A stretch of DNA of 64,000 nt from Hydrogenophaga sp. RAC07 (GTDB lineage: Bacteria > Pseudomonadota > Gammaproteobacteria > Burkholderiales > Burkholderiaceae_C). Location: positions 1,426,001 to 1,490,000 of the forward strand of contig NZ_CP016449.1 of the NCBI RefSeq assembly GCF_001713375.1, written 5' to 3'. Under the pieces are notes generated by a model that was not told the origin of the DNA, made no database searches, and was given only the letters and a program-made list of their open reading frames with translations. Position 1 is the stretch's first letter. The number at the start of each line of letters is the position of its first letter. The translations under genes and the position numbers were made by a program. Below, one piece after another: positions 37,389 through 47,242 of this stretch.

Positions 37389-37406
37389 TGTCAAATCAAG
37401 TTGACA
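37389..37406. promoter_or_regulatory. PpsR/CrtJ-type box upstream of ccmA
   Basis: TGTCAAATCAAGTTGACA is TGTCA-N8-TGACA-like (right arm TTGACA), 56 bp before ccmA and 217 bp from crtE. A -10-like TATAAG sits directly before it (37383-37388), 17 bp after a weak TTGTTG. Only one box is present, unlike the pairs at crtE and bchC. Confidence 0.75.
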
Positions 37407-37462
37407 TACGATTTTTGAGACACACCGGTGAAGTCCCCGACATTGCGCACGAAAGTGCTCCC

Positions 37463-38086
37463 ATGACCGCCACACTGGCCCTGAACAAGGTGAGTTGCAT
37501 CCGCAGCGGACGCACCTTGTTCAGTGGCCTGGACCTGCAATTGCCCGGCGGCCAGTTGTTGCGGGTGGCGGGAGCCAACGGCGCCGGCAAGACCAGCCTG
37601 CTGCGCTTGATGTGTGGCTTGCTCACGCCCACGGAAGGTCAGGTGCTGTGGCGCGGCCAGCCAATGGCGGCGCAGCGTGAACAGTGGGGCCGCGACCTCG
37701 TGTACCTGGGCCATGCCGCCGCGCTCAAGGACGATCTGTCACCGCTGGACAACCTGATCACCGCCTGCACGCTGGGCGGCCAGGCTGCCGACCGGGTCGG
37801 CGCGCTGCAGGCCTTGGGCGATGCCGGCCTGCGCGGCTTCGAGCGCACGCCCGCACGCCGCCTCTCGCAAGGCCAGCGGCGACGCTGCGGACTGGCCAGG
37901 CTGGTGCTGGCGCGCGCAGCTCCGCTGTGGGTGCTGGACGAACCCTTCAACGCACTCGACACCACCGCCACCGCCTGGCTCGAAGGCCTGATACGCGCCC
38001 AGCTGCTGCGTGGCGGCGCGGTGGTGCTCACCAGCCACCAGGGCGTGTCGCTCGACGACACGCCGCACCAGGTGCTCAGCCTGTGA
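37463..38086 (+). CDS. ccmA: Heme exporter ATP-binding protein CcmA
   Basis: 207 aa ABC ATPase. Walker A GANGAGKT (37-44), signature LSQGQRRRCGLARLVL and Walker B LWVLDEPFNALD. With CcmB and CcmC it releases holo-CcmE for cytochrome c maturation. The ATG at 37463 was chosen because it begins at the ABC domain (MTATLALNKVSC). The stop overlaps a GTG start of ccmB. First gene of a nine-gene operon with overlapping ends. Confidence 0.95.
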   Translation: MTATLALNKVSCIRSGRTLFSGLDLQLPGGQLLRVAGANGAGKTSLLRLMCGLLTPTEGQVLWRGQPMAAQREQWGRDLVYLGHAAALKDDLSPLDNLITACTLGGQAADRVGALQALGDAGLRGFERTPARRLSQGQRRRCGLARLVLARAAPLWVLDEPFNALDTTATAWLEGLIRAQLLRGGAVVLTSHQGVSLDDTPHQVLSL

Positions 38087-38802
38087 ACACCCACGTGGCC
38101 GCGCACCCGACCGCTTCCGCCGCGCCGCAGGGCTGGCTGGAGGGTTTTCGCTGCGTCTTCCAGCGCGACCTGCGCATCGCCGTGCGCCGGCGCACCGATT
38201 CGCTGGCCGCGGTGGTGTTTTTCGTGATGGTGGTGAGCCTGTTTCCGCTGGGCGTGGGGCCGGAACCCGCGCTGCTGCGCACCATGGCGCCGGGCGTGGT
38301 GTGGGTGGCCGCGCTGCTGGCCTGCACGCTGCCGCTGGCGCGCCTGTTCGCCGACGACCTGCAGGACGGCACGCTCGAACAACTGCTGCTCTCGGCGCAC
38401 CCGCTGCCCCTGCTGGTGCTGGGCAAGATCGCTGCGCACTGGTGCGGCTCGGTGCTGCTGCTGGTGCTGGTGTCGCCGCTGCTGGCGCTGCAGTTCGACC
38501 TCTCGGCTTCTGCCACCGGCGTGTTGCTGCTCACCTTGCTCATCGGTTCGCCGGTGCTCAGCCTGGTGGGTGCCATCGGTGCGGCGCTCACGCTGGGTCT
38601 GCGTGGTGGTGGGGTGCTGATGTCGCTGCTCACGCTGCCGCTGGTGATCCCGGTGCTGATCTTCGGCGCGGGCGCGGTCGAGGCGCACTCCGCCGGGCTG
38701 GGGGTGGGCGGGCATTTTTCGCTGCTCGCTGCCTTGCTGCTGCTGAGCCTGTTTGCCGCGCCGCTGGTCACCAGCGCTGCCTTGCGCATCTCCATGGAGT
38801 GA
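38083..38802 (+). CDS. ccmB: Heme exporter membrane protein CcmB
   Basis: 239 aa, GTG start in GTGA overlapping the ccmA stop. Six membrane helices; family segments FFVMVVSLFPLGVGPEPALL and FADDLQDGTLEQLLLSAHPL. Membrane partner of CcmA in the CcmABCD complex. A GTG start with coupling is favoured; no ATG is near the family N-terminus. Confidence 0.95.
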   Translation: MNTHVAAHPTASAAPQGWLEGFRCVFQRDLRIAVRRRTDSLAAVVFFVMVVSLFPLGVGPEPALLRTMAPGVVWVAALLACTLPLARLFADDLQDGTLEQLLLSAHPLPLLVLGKIAAHWCGSVLLLVLVSPLLALQFDLSASATGVLLLTLLIGSPVLSLVGAIGAALTLGLRGGGVLMSLLTLPLVIPVLIFGAGAVEAHSAGLGVGGHFSLLAALLLLSLFAAPLVTSAALRISME

Positions 38803-38806
38803 GCTG

Positions 38807-39550
38807 ATGGCCTCGATCAACTGGTTCCACTACGCAGCACCGCAGCGCTTCTATCCCCTGGCGGGCCGGCTGGTGCCGTGGTTCGGCGCGCTGGCCGTGG
38901 TGCTCACCGCCATCGGCCTTTACATTGGCCTGTGGGTGGCGCCCACCGACGCGCAGCAAGGCGAGGCCTACCGCATCATCTTCGTGCACGTGCCCACGGC
39001 CTGGATGTCCATGGTGGTCTACCTCGCCATGGCCACCTGGGCGGCCATCGGCCTGGTGTTCAACTCGCGCCTCTCGTCCATGATGGCCACGGCGCTGGCG
39101 CCCACCGGCGCGCTCATGACCTTTCTCGCGCTGTGGACCGGTGCGCTCTGGGGCAAGCCCACCTGGGGCACCTGGTGGGTGTGGGACGCGCGGCTCACCT
39201 CCGAGCTGGTGCTGCTCTTCCTCTACATCGGCTTCATGGCGCTGCACAGCGCGATCGACGACACGCGCCGCGCCGACCGAGCCGCCGGCCTGCTGGCCAT
39301 CGTGGGGGTGGTCAACCTGCCCATCATCTATTTCTCGGTGCAGTGGTGGAACACGCTGCACCAGGGCGCCTCGGTCAGCATCACCAGGGCCCCCAGCATG
39401 GCCACGCCCATGCTGCTGGGCATGCTGGTGATGGCGCTGGCCTGCTGGATGTACTGCATTGCGGTGGCCCTGGCCCGCGTGCGCGTGATCATGCTTGAGC
39501 GTGAACGCCACGCGCCCTGGGCGCGGCAGGCACTGGAGGGCATGGCATGA
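38807..39550 (+). CDS. ccmC: Heme exporter protein CcmC
   Basis: 247 aa, six membrane helices and the heme-handling WWD motif (TWGTWWVWDARLTSEL), with FVHVPTAWMSM and NLPIIYFSVQWWNTLHQ. It loads heme on CcmE. It starts 4 bp after ccmB and overlaps ccmD by 4 bp. Confidence 0.96.
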   Translation: MASINWFHYAAPQRFYPLAGRLVPWFGALAVVLTAIGLYIGLWVAPTDAQQGEAYRIIFVHVPTAWMSMVVYLAMATWAAIGLVFNSRLSSMMATALAPTGALMTFLALWTGALWGKPTWGTWWVWDARLTSELVLLFLYIGFMALHSAIDDTRRADRAAGLLAIVGVVNLPIIYFSVQWWNTLHQGASVSITRAPSMATPMLLGMLVMALACWMYCIAVALARVRVIMLERERHAPWARQALEGMA

Positions 39551-39720
39551 ACAGCTTGAGTGAACTGCTGGCCATGGGCGGATATGGCCTGTATGTGTGG
39601 GGGTCGCTGGGCATGTGCGCTGCGGTGGTGGTGGCCGAGCTGATGGTGATCCGCTTTCGCCGCCGCCTGCTCGCGCAGGAGGTGATGGATGAGCGTGCCA
39701 CCGGGGAGACCACGGCATGA
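39547..39720 (+). CDS. ccmD: Heme exporter protein CcmD
   Basis: 57 aa, [20 protein letters not shown] then one membrane helix and a basic RFRRRLL segment, the usual CcmD pattern. It joins CcmE to CcmABC. Both ends overlap neighbouring genes in ATGA. Confidence 0.93.
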   Translation: MNSLSELLAMGGYGLYVWGSLGMCAAVVVAELMVIRFRRRLLAQEVMDERATGETTA

Positions 39721-40196
39721 AGCCGCGCAACCGCCGGTTCGTTGCCCTCGCCGTGGGCCTGGCCACGCTGGCTGCGGCCACGGCACTCGTGCTCAATGCC
39801 TTCAACAGCAACCTGGTGTTTTTCTTCAGCCCCACGCAGGTGGTGGCCAACGAAGCACCGAAGGAGCGCAACTTTCGCGTGGGTGGCCTGGTGGAGCAGG
39901 GCAGTGTGGTGCGTGAACCCCAAGGGCTCACCATCCGCTTCAAGGTGACCGACACCGCCCAAAGCATTCCGGTCACGTACACCGGCCTGCTGCCCGACCT
40001 GTTCCAGGAAGGCAAGGGCGTGGTGGCGCAAGGCAAGCTGGGCATTGACGGCGTGTTCCGTGCGGAGCAGGTGCTGGCCAAGCACGACGAGAACTACATG
40101 GCACCCGAAGCGGCCGAAGCGCTGGACAAGGCGCGCAACGCGAACGCCATGCCCGGACAGACCTCGCTGGTGCTGCCCCAAGGAGCCCAACCGTGA
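39717..40196 (+). CDS. ccmE: Heme chaperone CcmE
   Basis: 159 aa. N-terminal membrane anchor ([19 protein letters not shown]) and OB-fold; covalent heme His123 with Tyr127 in the KHDENY motif. It carries heme to the CcmF/H complex in the periplasm. It overlaps ccmD and ccmF. Confidence 0.97.
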   Translation: MKPRNRRFVALAVGLATLAAATALVLNAFNSNLVFFFSPTQVVANEAPKERNFRVGGLVEQGSVVREPQGLTIRFKVTDTAQSIPVTYTGLLPDLFQEGKGVVAQGKLGIDGVFRAEQVLAKHDENYMAPEAAEALDKARNANAMPGQTSLVLPQGAQP

Positions 40197-42205
40197 TCCC
40201 CGAACTCGGTCATTTCGCCGCCGTGCTGGCGCTCGTGATGGCACTGGTCCAGAGCGTGTTTCCGCTGGTGGGTGCGCACCAGGGCCGCCGGCACTGGATG
40301 GCGCTGGCCCGCCCGGCGGCCTTTGCGCAGTTCGTGCTGCTGCTGGTCTCGTTCGGCTGCCTCATGCACGCCTTCGTCACCAGCGATTTCTCGGTGCTGC
40401 TGGCCGCGCAGAACTCGCACACCAGCTCGCCGTTGATCTACCGCATCACCGCGGTGTGGGGCAACCACGAAGGCTCCATCCTGCTGTGGAGCCTGATCCT
40501 TGCGGGCTGGACATTGGCAGTGGCCGTGTTCTCAAATCAGCTCGACGAACCCATGCGCGCCCGCGTGCTCGGCCTCATGGGCCTGATCAGCGTGGGCTTC
40601 CTGCTCTTCACGCTGCTCACCTCCAACCCCTTCGAGCGCCTGTACCCGGTGCCGCTCGATGGCAAAGACCTCAACCCGCTGCTGCAGGACCTGGGGATGG
40701 CGATCCACCCGCCCATGCTCTACATGGGCTACGTGGGTTTTGTGGTCGCTTTTGCATTTGCCGTGTCGGCCCTGCTCGCGGGCCGGGTGGACGCGGCCTG
40801 GGCGCACTGGTCGCGCCCCTGGACCACCATGGCCTGGTGCTTCCTCACGGTGGGCATTGCGCTGGGCAGCTTCTGGGCCTACTACGAACTCGGCTGGGGC
40901 GGCTGGTGGTTCTGGGACCCGGTGGAAAACGCGTCCTTCATGCCCTGGCTGGTGGGCACGGCACTCATCCATTCGCTCTCGGTCACCGAGAAGCGTGGGG
41001 GCTTCAAGCTGTGGACGGCGCTGCTGGCGATCCTGGCGTTTTCGCTCTCGCTCTTGGGCACCTTCATCGTGCGATCGGGCGTGCTCAGCTCGGTGCATGC
41101 GTTTGCCACCGACCCGGCGCGCGGCCTGTTCATCCTGGTGTTCTTCACCCTTGTGGTGGGCGGCTCGCTCACGCTGTTTGCCTGGCGCGGTCCCAGGGTG
41201 GGCGGTGGTGGCGCGTTCGAATTGCTCTCGCGGGAGAGCCTGCTGCTGGCCAACAACGTGCTGCTGGTGGTGGCCGCCGCGGCCGTGCTGCTGGGCACGC
41301 TCTACCCCTTGCTCATCGACGCACTCGGCATGGGCAAGCTCTCGGTGGGCCCGCCGTACTTCAACGCGGTGTTTGTGCCGCTCATTGCGCCGGCCTTGTT
41401 CCTCATGGGCGTGGGGCCGCTGGCGCGCTGGCGGCAGGCCTCGCTGGGGGATCTGGCGCACCAGCTGCGCTGGGCCGCGGGTGTGAGCGTGGCCAGCGCG
41501 GCGATCGCGCCGCTGGTGCTGCAGCGCTGGTCGCCGCTCACCGGCCTGGGGCTGCTGCTGGCGGTGTGGGTCGCGAGCACGGCGGTGCTCAACCTGGTGC
41601 AACGGTTGCGCGCCCATCCTTCTTCGGCCTGGGTCGCGTTCCGTGCCCAGCCGGGCAGCTACTTCGGCATGTTGCTGGCGCACTTCGGGGTGGCGGTGTT
41701 CATCGCCGGGGTCACGGTGGTGAGCAGCTTCCAGACCGAGAACGACGTGCGCATGGAAGTGGGCCAGACCGCCGAGGTGGGTGGCCACAGCATCCGGCTC
41801 GACAGCATGGACCTGGTGCAGGGGCCGAACTACACCTCGGCCAAAGCCACGCTCACTGTGAGCCGCGATGGTGAACTGGTGGCGGTGCTGCACCCCGAGC
41901 GGCGCATTTACACCGTGAGCCGCACGGCGATGACCGAAGTGGCCATCGACCGCAGCGTGATGCGCGACGTGTACGTGGCGCTGGGTGAGCCGGTGAGCGA
42001 AACCGCCTGGAGCGTGCGCCTGCACCACAAGCCCCTGGTCAACTGGATCTGGGGCGGATGCTTGCTGATGGCGCTGGGAGGACTGATGGCCGTGATGGAC
42101 CGGCGCTACCGCGTGCGCAAGGCGGCCGTGGTGGCGCCCGCGCCGGTGGCGGTTGGCGTGGGCGCAGCACGCCCGGTGATGACGGTGCGGAGCGCGCGCC
42201 CATGA
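40193..42205 (+). CDS. ccmF: Heme lyase subunit CcmF
   Basis: 670 aa, GTG start overlapping the ccmE stop. Many membrane helices and the WWD domain ([20 protein letters not shown]), with [10 protein letters not shown] and [14 protein letters not shown]. It attaches heme to apocytochrome CXXCH motifs, such as those of PufC. Overlaps ccmG by 4 bp. Confidence 0.96.
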   Translation: MIPELGHFAAVLALVMALVQSVFPLVGAHQGRRHWMALARPAAFAQFVLLLVSFGCLMHAFVTSDFSVLLAAQNSHTSSPLIYRITAVWGNHEGSILLWSLILAGWTLAVAVFSNQLDEPMRARVLGLMGLISVGFLLFTLLTSNPFERLYPVPLDGKDLNPLLQDLGMAIHPPMLYMGYVGFVVAFAFAVSALLAGRVDAAWAHWSRPWTTMAWCFLTVGIALGSFWAYYELGWGGWWFWDPVENASFMPWLVGTALIHSLSVTEKRGGFKLWTALLAILAFSLSLLGTFIVRSGVLSSVHAFATDPARGLFILVFFTLVVGGSLTLFAWRGPRVGGGGAFELLSRESLLLANNVLLVVAAAAVLLGTLYPLLIDALGMGKLSVGPPYFNAVFVPLIAPALFLMGVGPLARWRQASLGDLAHQLRWAAGVSVASAAIAPLVLQRWSPLTGLGLLLAVWVASTAVLNLVQRLRAHPSSAWVAFRAQPGSYFGMLLAHFGVAVFIAGVTVVSSFQTENDVRMEVGQTAEVGGHSIRLDSMDLVQGPNYTSAKATLTVSRDGELVAVLHPERRIYTVSRTAMTEVAIDRSVMRDVYVALGEPVSETAWSVRLHHKPLVNWIWGGCLLMALGGLMAVMDRRYRVRKAAVVAPAPVAVGVGAARPVMTVRSARP

Positions 42206-42726
42206 AGCGCTACCTGTGGCCGCTGGCCATCTTTGTGGTGATGCTGGGTTTTCTCGGCATGGGCCTGCAGCTCAACCCGCGCGATGTGCCGTCGCCGTTG
42301 ATCAACAAGCCGGTGCCCGCGTTCCGCCTGCCCACGCTCGCCGCACCCGACACGCTGGTGGCGCCCGACGACCTGCGCGGCCAGGTGTGGCTGCTCAACG
42401 TGTGGGCCTCGTGGTGTGTGGCCTGCCAGCAGGAACACCCGGTCCTCATGGACCTGGCCAAAACCAGCGCCGTGCCCCTGATCGGCCTGAACTACAAGGA
42501 CCAGCGCCACCTGGCGCTGACGTGGCTGGGCAAACACGGCAACCCCTACAAGACCACGCTGTTCGACAGGGACGGCCGCGTCGGCCTGGACTTCGGTGTC
42601 TACGGCGTGCCCGAGACCTATGTGATCGACAAACAGGGTGTGATCCGGCTCAAGTTCACCGGCCCGGTCACGCCCGAGGCGGTGCGCGACAAGCTGCTGC
42701 CCTTGATGAACGAACTCGGTGCCTGA
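42202..42726 (+). CDS. ccmG: Thiol:disulfide interchange protein CcmG (DsbE)
   Basis: 174 aa. N-terminal membrane anchor and thioredoxin domain with WCVAC (WASWCVACQQEHP) and VYGVPETYVID. It keeps apocytochrome Cys reduced. It sits between ccmF and ccmH in the operon. Confidence 0.95.
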   Translation: MKRYLWPLAIFVVMLGFLGMGLQLNPRDVPSPLINKPVPAFRLPTLAAPDTLVAPDDLRGQVWLLNVWASWCVACQQEHPVLMDLAKTSAVPLIGLNYKDQRHLALTWLGKHGNPYKTTLFDRDGRVGLDFGVYGVPETYVIDKQGVIRLKFTGPVTPEAVRDKLLPLMNELGA

Positions 42727-42730
42727 GCCC

Positions 42731-43219
42731 ATGCGTGTTGTGCTGATGATCCTGGTGTTGGGCTGGCTCCTGGGGCCGGGCGGGGTGGCCGCGCAGGCGC
42801 CGGCTGAATCGAAGGCCGCGCCCTTGTCGGCCGACCCGGTGCTGGAAGCGCGCGTGCTCAAGATCGCCGAAGAGCTGCGCTGCCTGGTGTGCCAGAACGA
42901 AACCATCGCCGCCTCGCAAGCCGACCTGGCCAAGGACCTGCGCCAGCAGATCCGCGAGCAGCTCACGCAAGGTCGTACGCAGGAAGACATCCTGGATTTC
43001 ATGGCGCAGCGTTATGGCGACTTTGTGCTCTACCGGCCACCGCTCAAGTTCAGCACCGTGCTGCTGTGGGCCGGGCCGTTTGTGTTGCTGCTGGTGGCTG
43101 CGGTGGTGCTGTTGATGAACATCCGACGGCGTGATCCGTTGGCCGAGCCAGCGCCTTTGAGTCCCGCCGAACTGCAGCGCGCCCAGCGCCTGCTCGACGA
43201 TGCCGGAGGCACGCCATGA
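42731..43219 (+). CDS. ccmH: Cytochrome c biogenesis protein CcmH
   Basis: 162 aa from ATG 42731 (a GTG at 42719 is an alternative). Signal peptide, the redox motif LRCLVCQNETIAAS, then one C-terminal membrane helix (FVLLLVAAVVLLMNI). It handles apocytochrome thiols in the heme lyase complex. Stop overlaps ccmI. Confidence 0.95.
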   Translation: MRVVLMILVLGWLLGPGGVAAQAPAESKAAPLSADPVLEARVLKIAEELRCLVCQNETIAASQADLAKDLRQQIREQLTQGRTQEDILDFMAQRYGDFVLYRPPLKFSTVLLWAGPFVLLLVAAVVLLMNIRRRDPLAEPAPLSPAELQRAQRLLDDAGGTP

Positions 43220-44469
43220 CCGTGTTTGTTGCTCTCGCGTTGGCACTGCTGGCGCTCGCGCTGTGGCCTCTGTTGACGGTGCTGTGGCGCACGCGTGCGA
43301 CCGCCGTGCCCACCATGCCGCAGCAGGCCAACCTGGCGCTGCTGCGCGAGCAGCGTGCCCAACTGGATGCGGAGCACGCCGAAGGCAAGCTCTCATCCGC
43401 GGAATTCGAGCAGGCGCGCGAGGAACTGGCGCGGCGCGTGATCGAGGAGTCGGCGCCGCTGGACCAGCGTGTGCGCACCACCCACCGGCACGGCACCGCC
43501 ACCGGCTTGCTGCTGGCCGTGCCTGCGCTGGCCATCGGCTTGTATGTCTGGCTCGGTGAGCCCGACGCGGTGCGCTTCGAAGCTGAACTCGCCCGGCAGG
43601 AGGGCGCCTCTGACGGCGATGTCGACGCCATGATTCGCCAGATGACCCAGCAACTCGAGGGCCGCCCGCCCGGGCAGAAAGCCGATGCCTCCGCCTGGGA
43701 GATGCTGGCCCGCGCACACGCCAGCCGCCAGCGCTTTGCCGACGCCGACAAGGCCTACCAGCGCGCGCTGGAGCTCACCCCCGACAACGCCGACCTGCTC
43801 GCCGACCGTGCCGATCTGCTGTCGCTGCTGCAAGGCCAGAGCGCCGACGGGGAGCCCATGCGCCTGGTCAACCGGGCGCTGGCGATCGACCCGGGCCACC
43901 CCAAGGCGCTCGCCCTGGCCGGCAGTTCGGCATACGGCCGCCAGGACTTTGTGGCGGCTGCAGCGTTCTGGCAACGCGCCCGAGAGCGCGCCGCGCCGGG
44001 CAGCCCCTTTGCTCAAGGATTGGAGAGCAGCCTGGAAGCCGCGCGGGCCGGCATCGCATCACAACCTGGTGGCGCGGCGCGCCTGGCCGCAGCACCCGCC
44101 GACCCGGCGCCGGCCGCGTCCAGCCACCCCGGCGTGCATGGGCAGATCACCATCGCGCCCGAGTTGCAAGCCAGGCTCGCGGCGGGCGACACCTTGTTCG
44201 TGTTCGCGCGCCCGGTGCAAGGTCCGCGCATGCCGCTGGCCGTGATGCGCGTGGCGGCGAGTGCTGGCCCCGTCGCTTTTTCTCTTGACGACAGCCAGGC
44301 CATGGCGCCCGAGCTTCGCGTGTCGATGCACGAACAGGTGGTGGTGGAGGCCCGAATCAGCCGCACAGGGCAGGCCATGCCCCAGAGCGGCGACCTGCAA
44401 GGCAGCAGCGGCCCGGTGCCGAGCAACAGCGCGCAATTGCAGATCCGCATCGACAGCGTGGTGCCCTGA
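43216..44469 (+). CDS. ccmI: Cytochrome c biogenesis protein CcmI
   Basis: 417 aa. Two N-terminal membrane helices around a coiled cytoplasmic loop (ALLREQRAQLDAEHAEGKLS), then TPR repeats in the periplasm (AWEMLARAHASRQRFADADKAY) and a C-terminal domain. It binds the C-termini of apocytochromes. It is the last ccm gene and converges on bchO with a 9-bp gap. Confidence 0.93.
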   Translation: MTVFVALALALLALALWPLLTVLWRTRATAVPTMPQQANLALLREQRAQLDAEHAEGKLSSAEFEQAREELARRVIEESAPLDQRVRTTHRHGTATGLLLAVPALAIGLYVWLGEPDAVRFEAELARQEGASDGDVDAMIRQMTQQLEGRPPGQKADASAWEMLARAHASRQRFADADKAYQRALELTPDNADLLADRADLLSLLQGQSADGEPMRLVNRALAIDPGHPKALALAGSSAYGRQDFVAAAAFWQRARERAAPGSPFAQGLESSLEAARAGIASQPGGAARLAAAPADPAPAASSHPGVHGQITIAPELQARLAAGDTLFVFARPVQGPRMPLAVMRVAASAGPVAFSLDDSQAMAPELRVSMHEQVVVEARISRTGQAMPQSGDLQGSSGPVPSNSAQLQIRIDSVVP

Positions 44470-44478
44470 GGCAAGGCG

Positions 44479-45384
44479 TCAGGCGCGTGCGTTGAAGCGT
44501 TCGTTGATGAGCCGCGCCACCGTGTCGGGCTGCTCTTCGTGCGCGAGGTGCCCCAGGCCGTCGAGCTGCAGGTACTGCGCGTTCAACGCCGACGGAAGCC
44601 GGGCCATGGCGCGGGTGGCCTGCTCGGGCGGCACGGTGCGGTCGCGTTCGCCCACCACCAGATCCAGCGGCACGGCCAGGCGGGGCAGGTCGCGCCAGAG
44701 GGAGTCGAGATCCCAGTTGGCCATCATGCCCAGCGCGCCCGCCGCGTGTTCGGGGCTGCTGACGAGCTGGCGGTAGAGCGCCGTGCCGGTGGCGTCCAGC
44801 GTGGAGCCGGTGCTCAGCAGCAGGCGCTGCAACACGGCGGGTTCGTTGGCGTGCCAGGCGAACAGGCGCGGCACGAACGGCGCAGACGCCATGAGCTTGG
44901 CCACCGGCGAAAACAGGCGACCCGCCAGCCCTCCCAGCGGCATCAGCGCAGCGTTGAGGCCCAGCACCGAACGAGGCGTGGCCAGGCCGTCCAGGCACAT
45001 CCGCACCGCCACGGCCGCACCGGCCGAATGACCCACCAGCATCGCCGGGCTGAGGGCCAGCGTCTGCAGCAAACCATGCACCGCGCGGGCCATGCCGGGC
45101 AAGGAAAGTTGCGGCGACCCCACGCCGCCCGGCGGCATGCCGGTGAAGGCGTGGCCGGGCAGGTCCATGGTCACCACCTCGAAGCGCTGCGCGAGCAGCG
45201 GCGCGAGGTCGCGCCACGAATGCGTGGAGGCGCCGGTGCCGTGCAGCAGCACCAGACAGGGCGCGCCTTCGGGGCCGGCGAACCGCTGCACATGCCACTG
45301 CAGGCCGGACGCCCACACGAAGCTGCTCAGCGCGTGGTGCGGCCAGCGGGGGCCGTCGCGTTGCCAGTCGAGGGCTTGACCCAT
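44479..45384 (-). CDS. bchO: Alpha/beta hydrolase BchO (Mg-chelatase operon protein)
   Basis: 301 aa, alpha/beta-hydrolase with LVLLHGTGASTHSW (oxyanion hole), nucleophile GHSAGAAVAV, Asp in VVGERDRTVPP and His in LDGLGHLAHEE. BchO is found next to bchID in purple bacteria; its role in magnesium chelation is not settled. The ATG at 45384 (MGQALDWQRDG) was preferred over upstream in-frame starts. It lies 10 bp after bchD. Confidence 0.93.
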   Translation of the reverse strand: MGQALDWQRDGPRWPHHALSSFVWASGLQWHVQRFAGPEGAPCLVLLHGTGASTHSWRDLAPLLAQRFEVVTMDLPGHAFTGMPPGGVGSPQLSLPGMARAVHGLLQTLALSPAMLVGHSAGAAVAVRMCLDGLATPRSVLGLNAALMPLGGLAGRLFSPVAKLMASAPFVPRLFAWHANEPAVLQRLLLSTGSTLDATGTALYRQLVSSPEHAAGALGMMANWDLDSLWRDLPRLAVPLDLVVGERDRTVPPEQATRAMARLPSALNAQYLQLDGLGHLAHEEQPDTVARLINERFNARA

Positions 45385-45394
45385 GTTGAACGGT

Positions 45395-47218
45395 TCAGCG
45401 TGCGCCGGGCACACTCGCCAGCCGCACGGCCTGCGACAGGCCGGCCGCGCCCGCGTGTGGCAGCGGCACACAGGTGGCGCCCATGCGCTCGGCCATCTGG
45501 CGCGAAGCTTCGCCCGGTTGCGCCGAGGTGTCGATGAGCAGCGCTGCGAAACCGGCGAGGCGGAACGCGTCGGCGGCGGCCAGCGCGTCTTCGGTGGCCT
45601 GGACCCGGCCGTGGCGACCGTCGCGAGCCACGTTGGCGCGGCCGTCGGTGAGCATCACCACCACCGGCGTTTCGCCCTGGCGCCCGATCTGCTGCGCGAG
45701 TTCGCGCGCGGCTTCAATGCCGGCCGCCAGCGGCGTGCCGCCACCGCCGGGCAGCGCGGCCAGGCTGCGCTTGGCACGCGCCAGCGAGCGCGTGGGCGGC
45801 AGCAGCAGCTCGCAGCCCTCGCCGCGAAACGCCAGCACCGCGACCTTGTCGCGCCGCACATAACACTCGGCCAGCAGCAACTCCACCGCGCCCTTGGCCT
45901 CGGCCAGGCGGTGCAGCGCAGCCGAGCCCGAGGCGTCCACCACGAACAGCGTGGTGGTGGGCCGGCGCTGGCGGAAGCGCACCACGTGAAAGTCCTCGCG
46001 CCGCACCTGGATGCGCTTGGGGCCATCCGCTCGTTGTTGACGCAATCGCTGCCAGGGCGCGGCGGCGCGCAGCGTTTCCAGAATGTGCAGCCTGGCCCCC
46101 GAGCGGGGTTCGGCGCGGCGTGTGCCCACCGGGCGCCCGCGGTTCTGGTTCTTCATGAGCTCGCCCGAGCGGCCAGCGGCCGCGGCGCGCGCTTGCCGGG
46201 CCTGGCCCATCTGCAAGGCCGCCAGCAGGCCCGGGGGAATGGCGGCGCGCACGGCTTCGATCAGGCGGTCGTCCAGTGCGCCGGGGGCTTCCTCCTCGTC
46301 CTGCGTGTTCTCCGTTTCGTCTTGCGGTGAGTCAGGGGGTGGCGTGTCCTGAGCGTCGTCTTCATCGGGTGCGGCCTCCTGCGCTTCGGCCGGTGGCGGG
46401 GGCGTGTCGTCGGTTTCTTCCGCCGGTGGTGCGGGCACGCGGGTGGCGCGTGGCGCCAGCACAAGGCGCGCCGCCAGCGAGGCGTGCACCTCTTCGGCCT
46501 CGTCCATGCCCGACAAGGCTGCTGCAGCGCGCGCCACGCGCACCGCGAGCAGGGGCGCGCGCATGGAGTACACGCCCCACACCAGCGAGGCGGCACACAA
46601 CGCCTGCACCACGCTCTCGGGAACGACCACCTGGGCCAGGCGCGCGCGCGCCTCGGCGATCTCGGTGCGTGTCCAGTCCACCGGCGCATCGTCGTCCGAT
46701 GCGGCGGCCTGCAGCACCAGGTGAAAGGCCACGCGGTCAAGCAAGGTGGCGGGCATCTGTTCTTCGTCACCATCGCCTTCGTCCAGCGCCACCAGCGCCA
46801 CGCGCGCGGGGCGGCGCTGCGTGAGGCCGTCGCGCTCCAGCGCCACCACCTGCGTGTCGAGCACGGCCGAAAGTTGCGACGCCACACCGGCACCCACGCG
46901 CTCGGCCATGGCCAGCAGCAGCACACCGCCGTCGCAGCGTGCGAGCAATCCGAGTTGGGCCACCGGGCGCCCGGCGTGCAGGGTGGCGGCCAGATCGAGC
47001 CCGCCGAGCAGGGCCGAGTCGGTGGCGTGCAGGGGCACGCGGTGCATGGGGGTGCTGGCGGGCAGGTTTTCGCGCAGCAGGGTGAGCCAGGCGTCGCGCA
47101 AGGGGCCGGCGCTTGCGCGCAAGGCCACGCCACCGAGGCCAGCCGGGTCCACCGCCAGCAAGGCCGCGACCAGGGCCGCGTCGGCGTTGGGAACCGGGGA
47201 TGTGAGGGTGTCGAGCAT
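45395..47218 (-). CDS. bchD: Magnesium chelatase subunit D
   Basis: 607 aa. An N-terminal degenerate AAA+ domain, a Pro/Glu/Asp-rich linker (EAQEAAPDEDDAQDTPPPDS), then a C-terminal von Willebrand A domain with MIDAS motif VVDASGSAA. With BchI and BchH it inserts Mg into protoporphyrin IX. It follows bchI by 24 bp and precedes bchO. Confidence 0.96.
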   Translation of the reverse strand: MLDTLTSPVPNADAALVAALLAVDPAGLGGVALRASAGPLRDAWLTLLRENLPASTPMHRVPLHATDSALLGGLDLAATLHAGRPVAQLGLLARCDGGVLLLAMAERVGAGVASQLSAVLDTQVVALERDGLTQRRPARVALVALDEGDGDEEQMPATLLDRVAFHLVLQAAASDDDAPVDWTRTEIAEARARLAQVVVPESVVQALCAASLVWGVYSMRAPLLAVRVARAAAALSGMDEAEEVHASLAARLVLAPRATRVPAPPAEETDDTPPPPAEAQEAAPDEDDAQDTPPPDSPQDETENTQDEEEAPGALDDRLIEAVRAAIPPGLLAALQMGQARQARAAAAGRSGELMKNQNRGRPVGTRRAEPRSGARLHILETLRAAAPWQRLRQQRADGPKRIQVRREDFHVVRFRQRRPTTTLFVVDASGSAALHRLAEAKGAVELLLAECYVRRDKVAVLAFRGEGCELLLPPTRSLARAKRSLAALPGGGGTPLAAGIEAARELAQQIGRQGETPVVVMLTDGRANVARDGRHGRVQATEDALAAADAFRLAGFAALLIDTSAQPGEASRQMAERMGATCVPLPHAGAAGLSQAVRLASVPGAR

Positions 47219-47242
47219 CGGTGGTGAGCCCGAGACCCGCGC

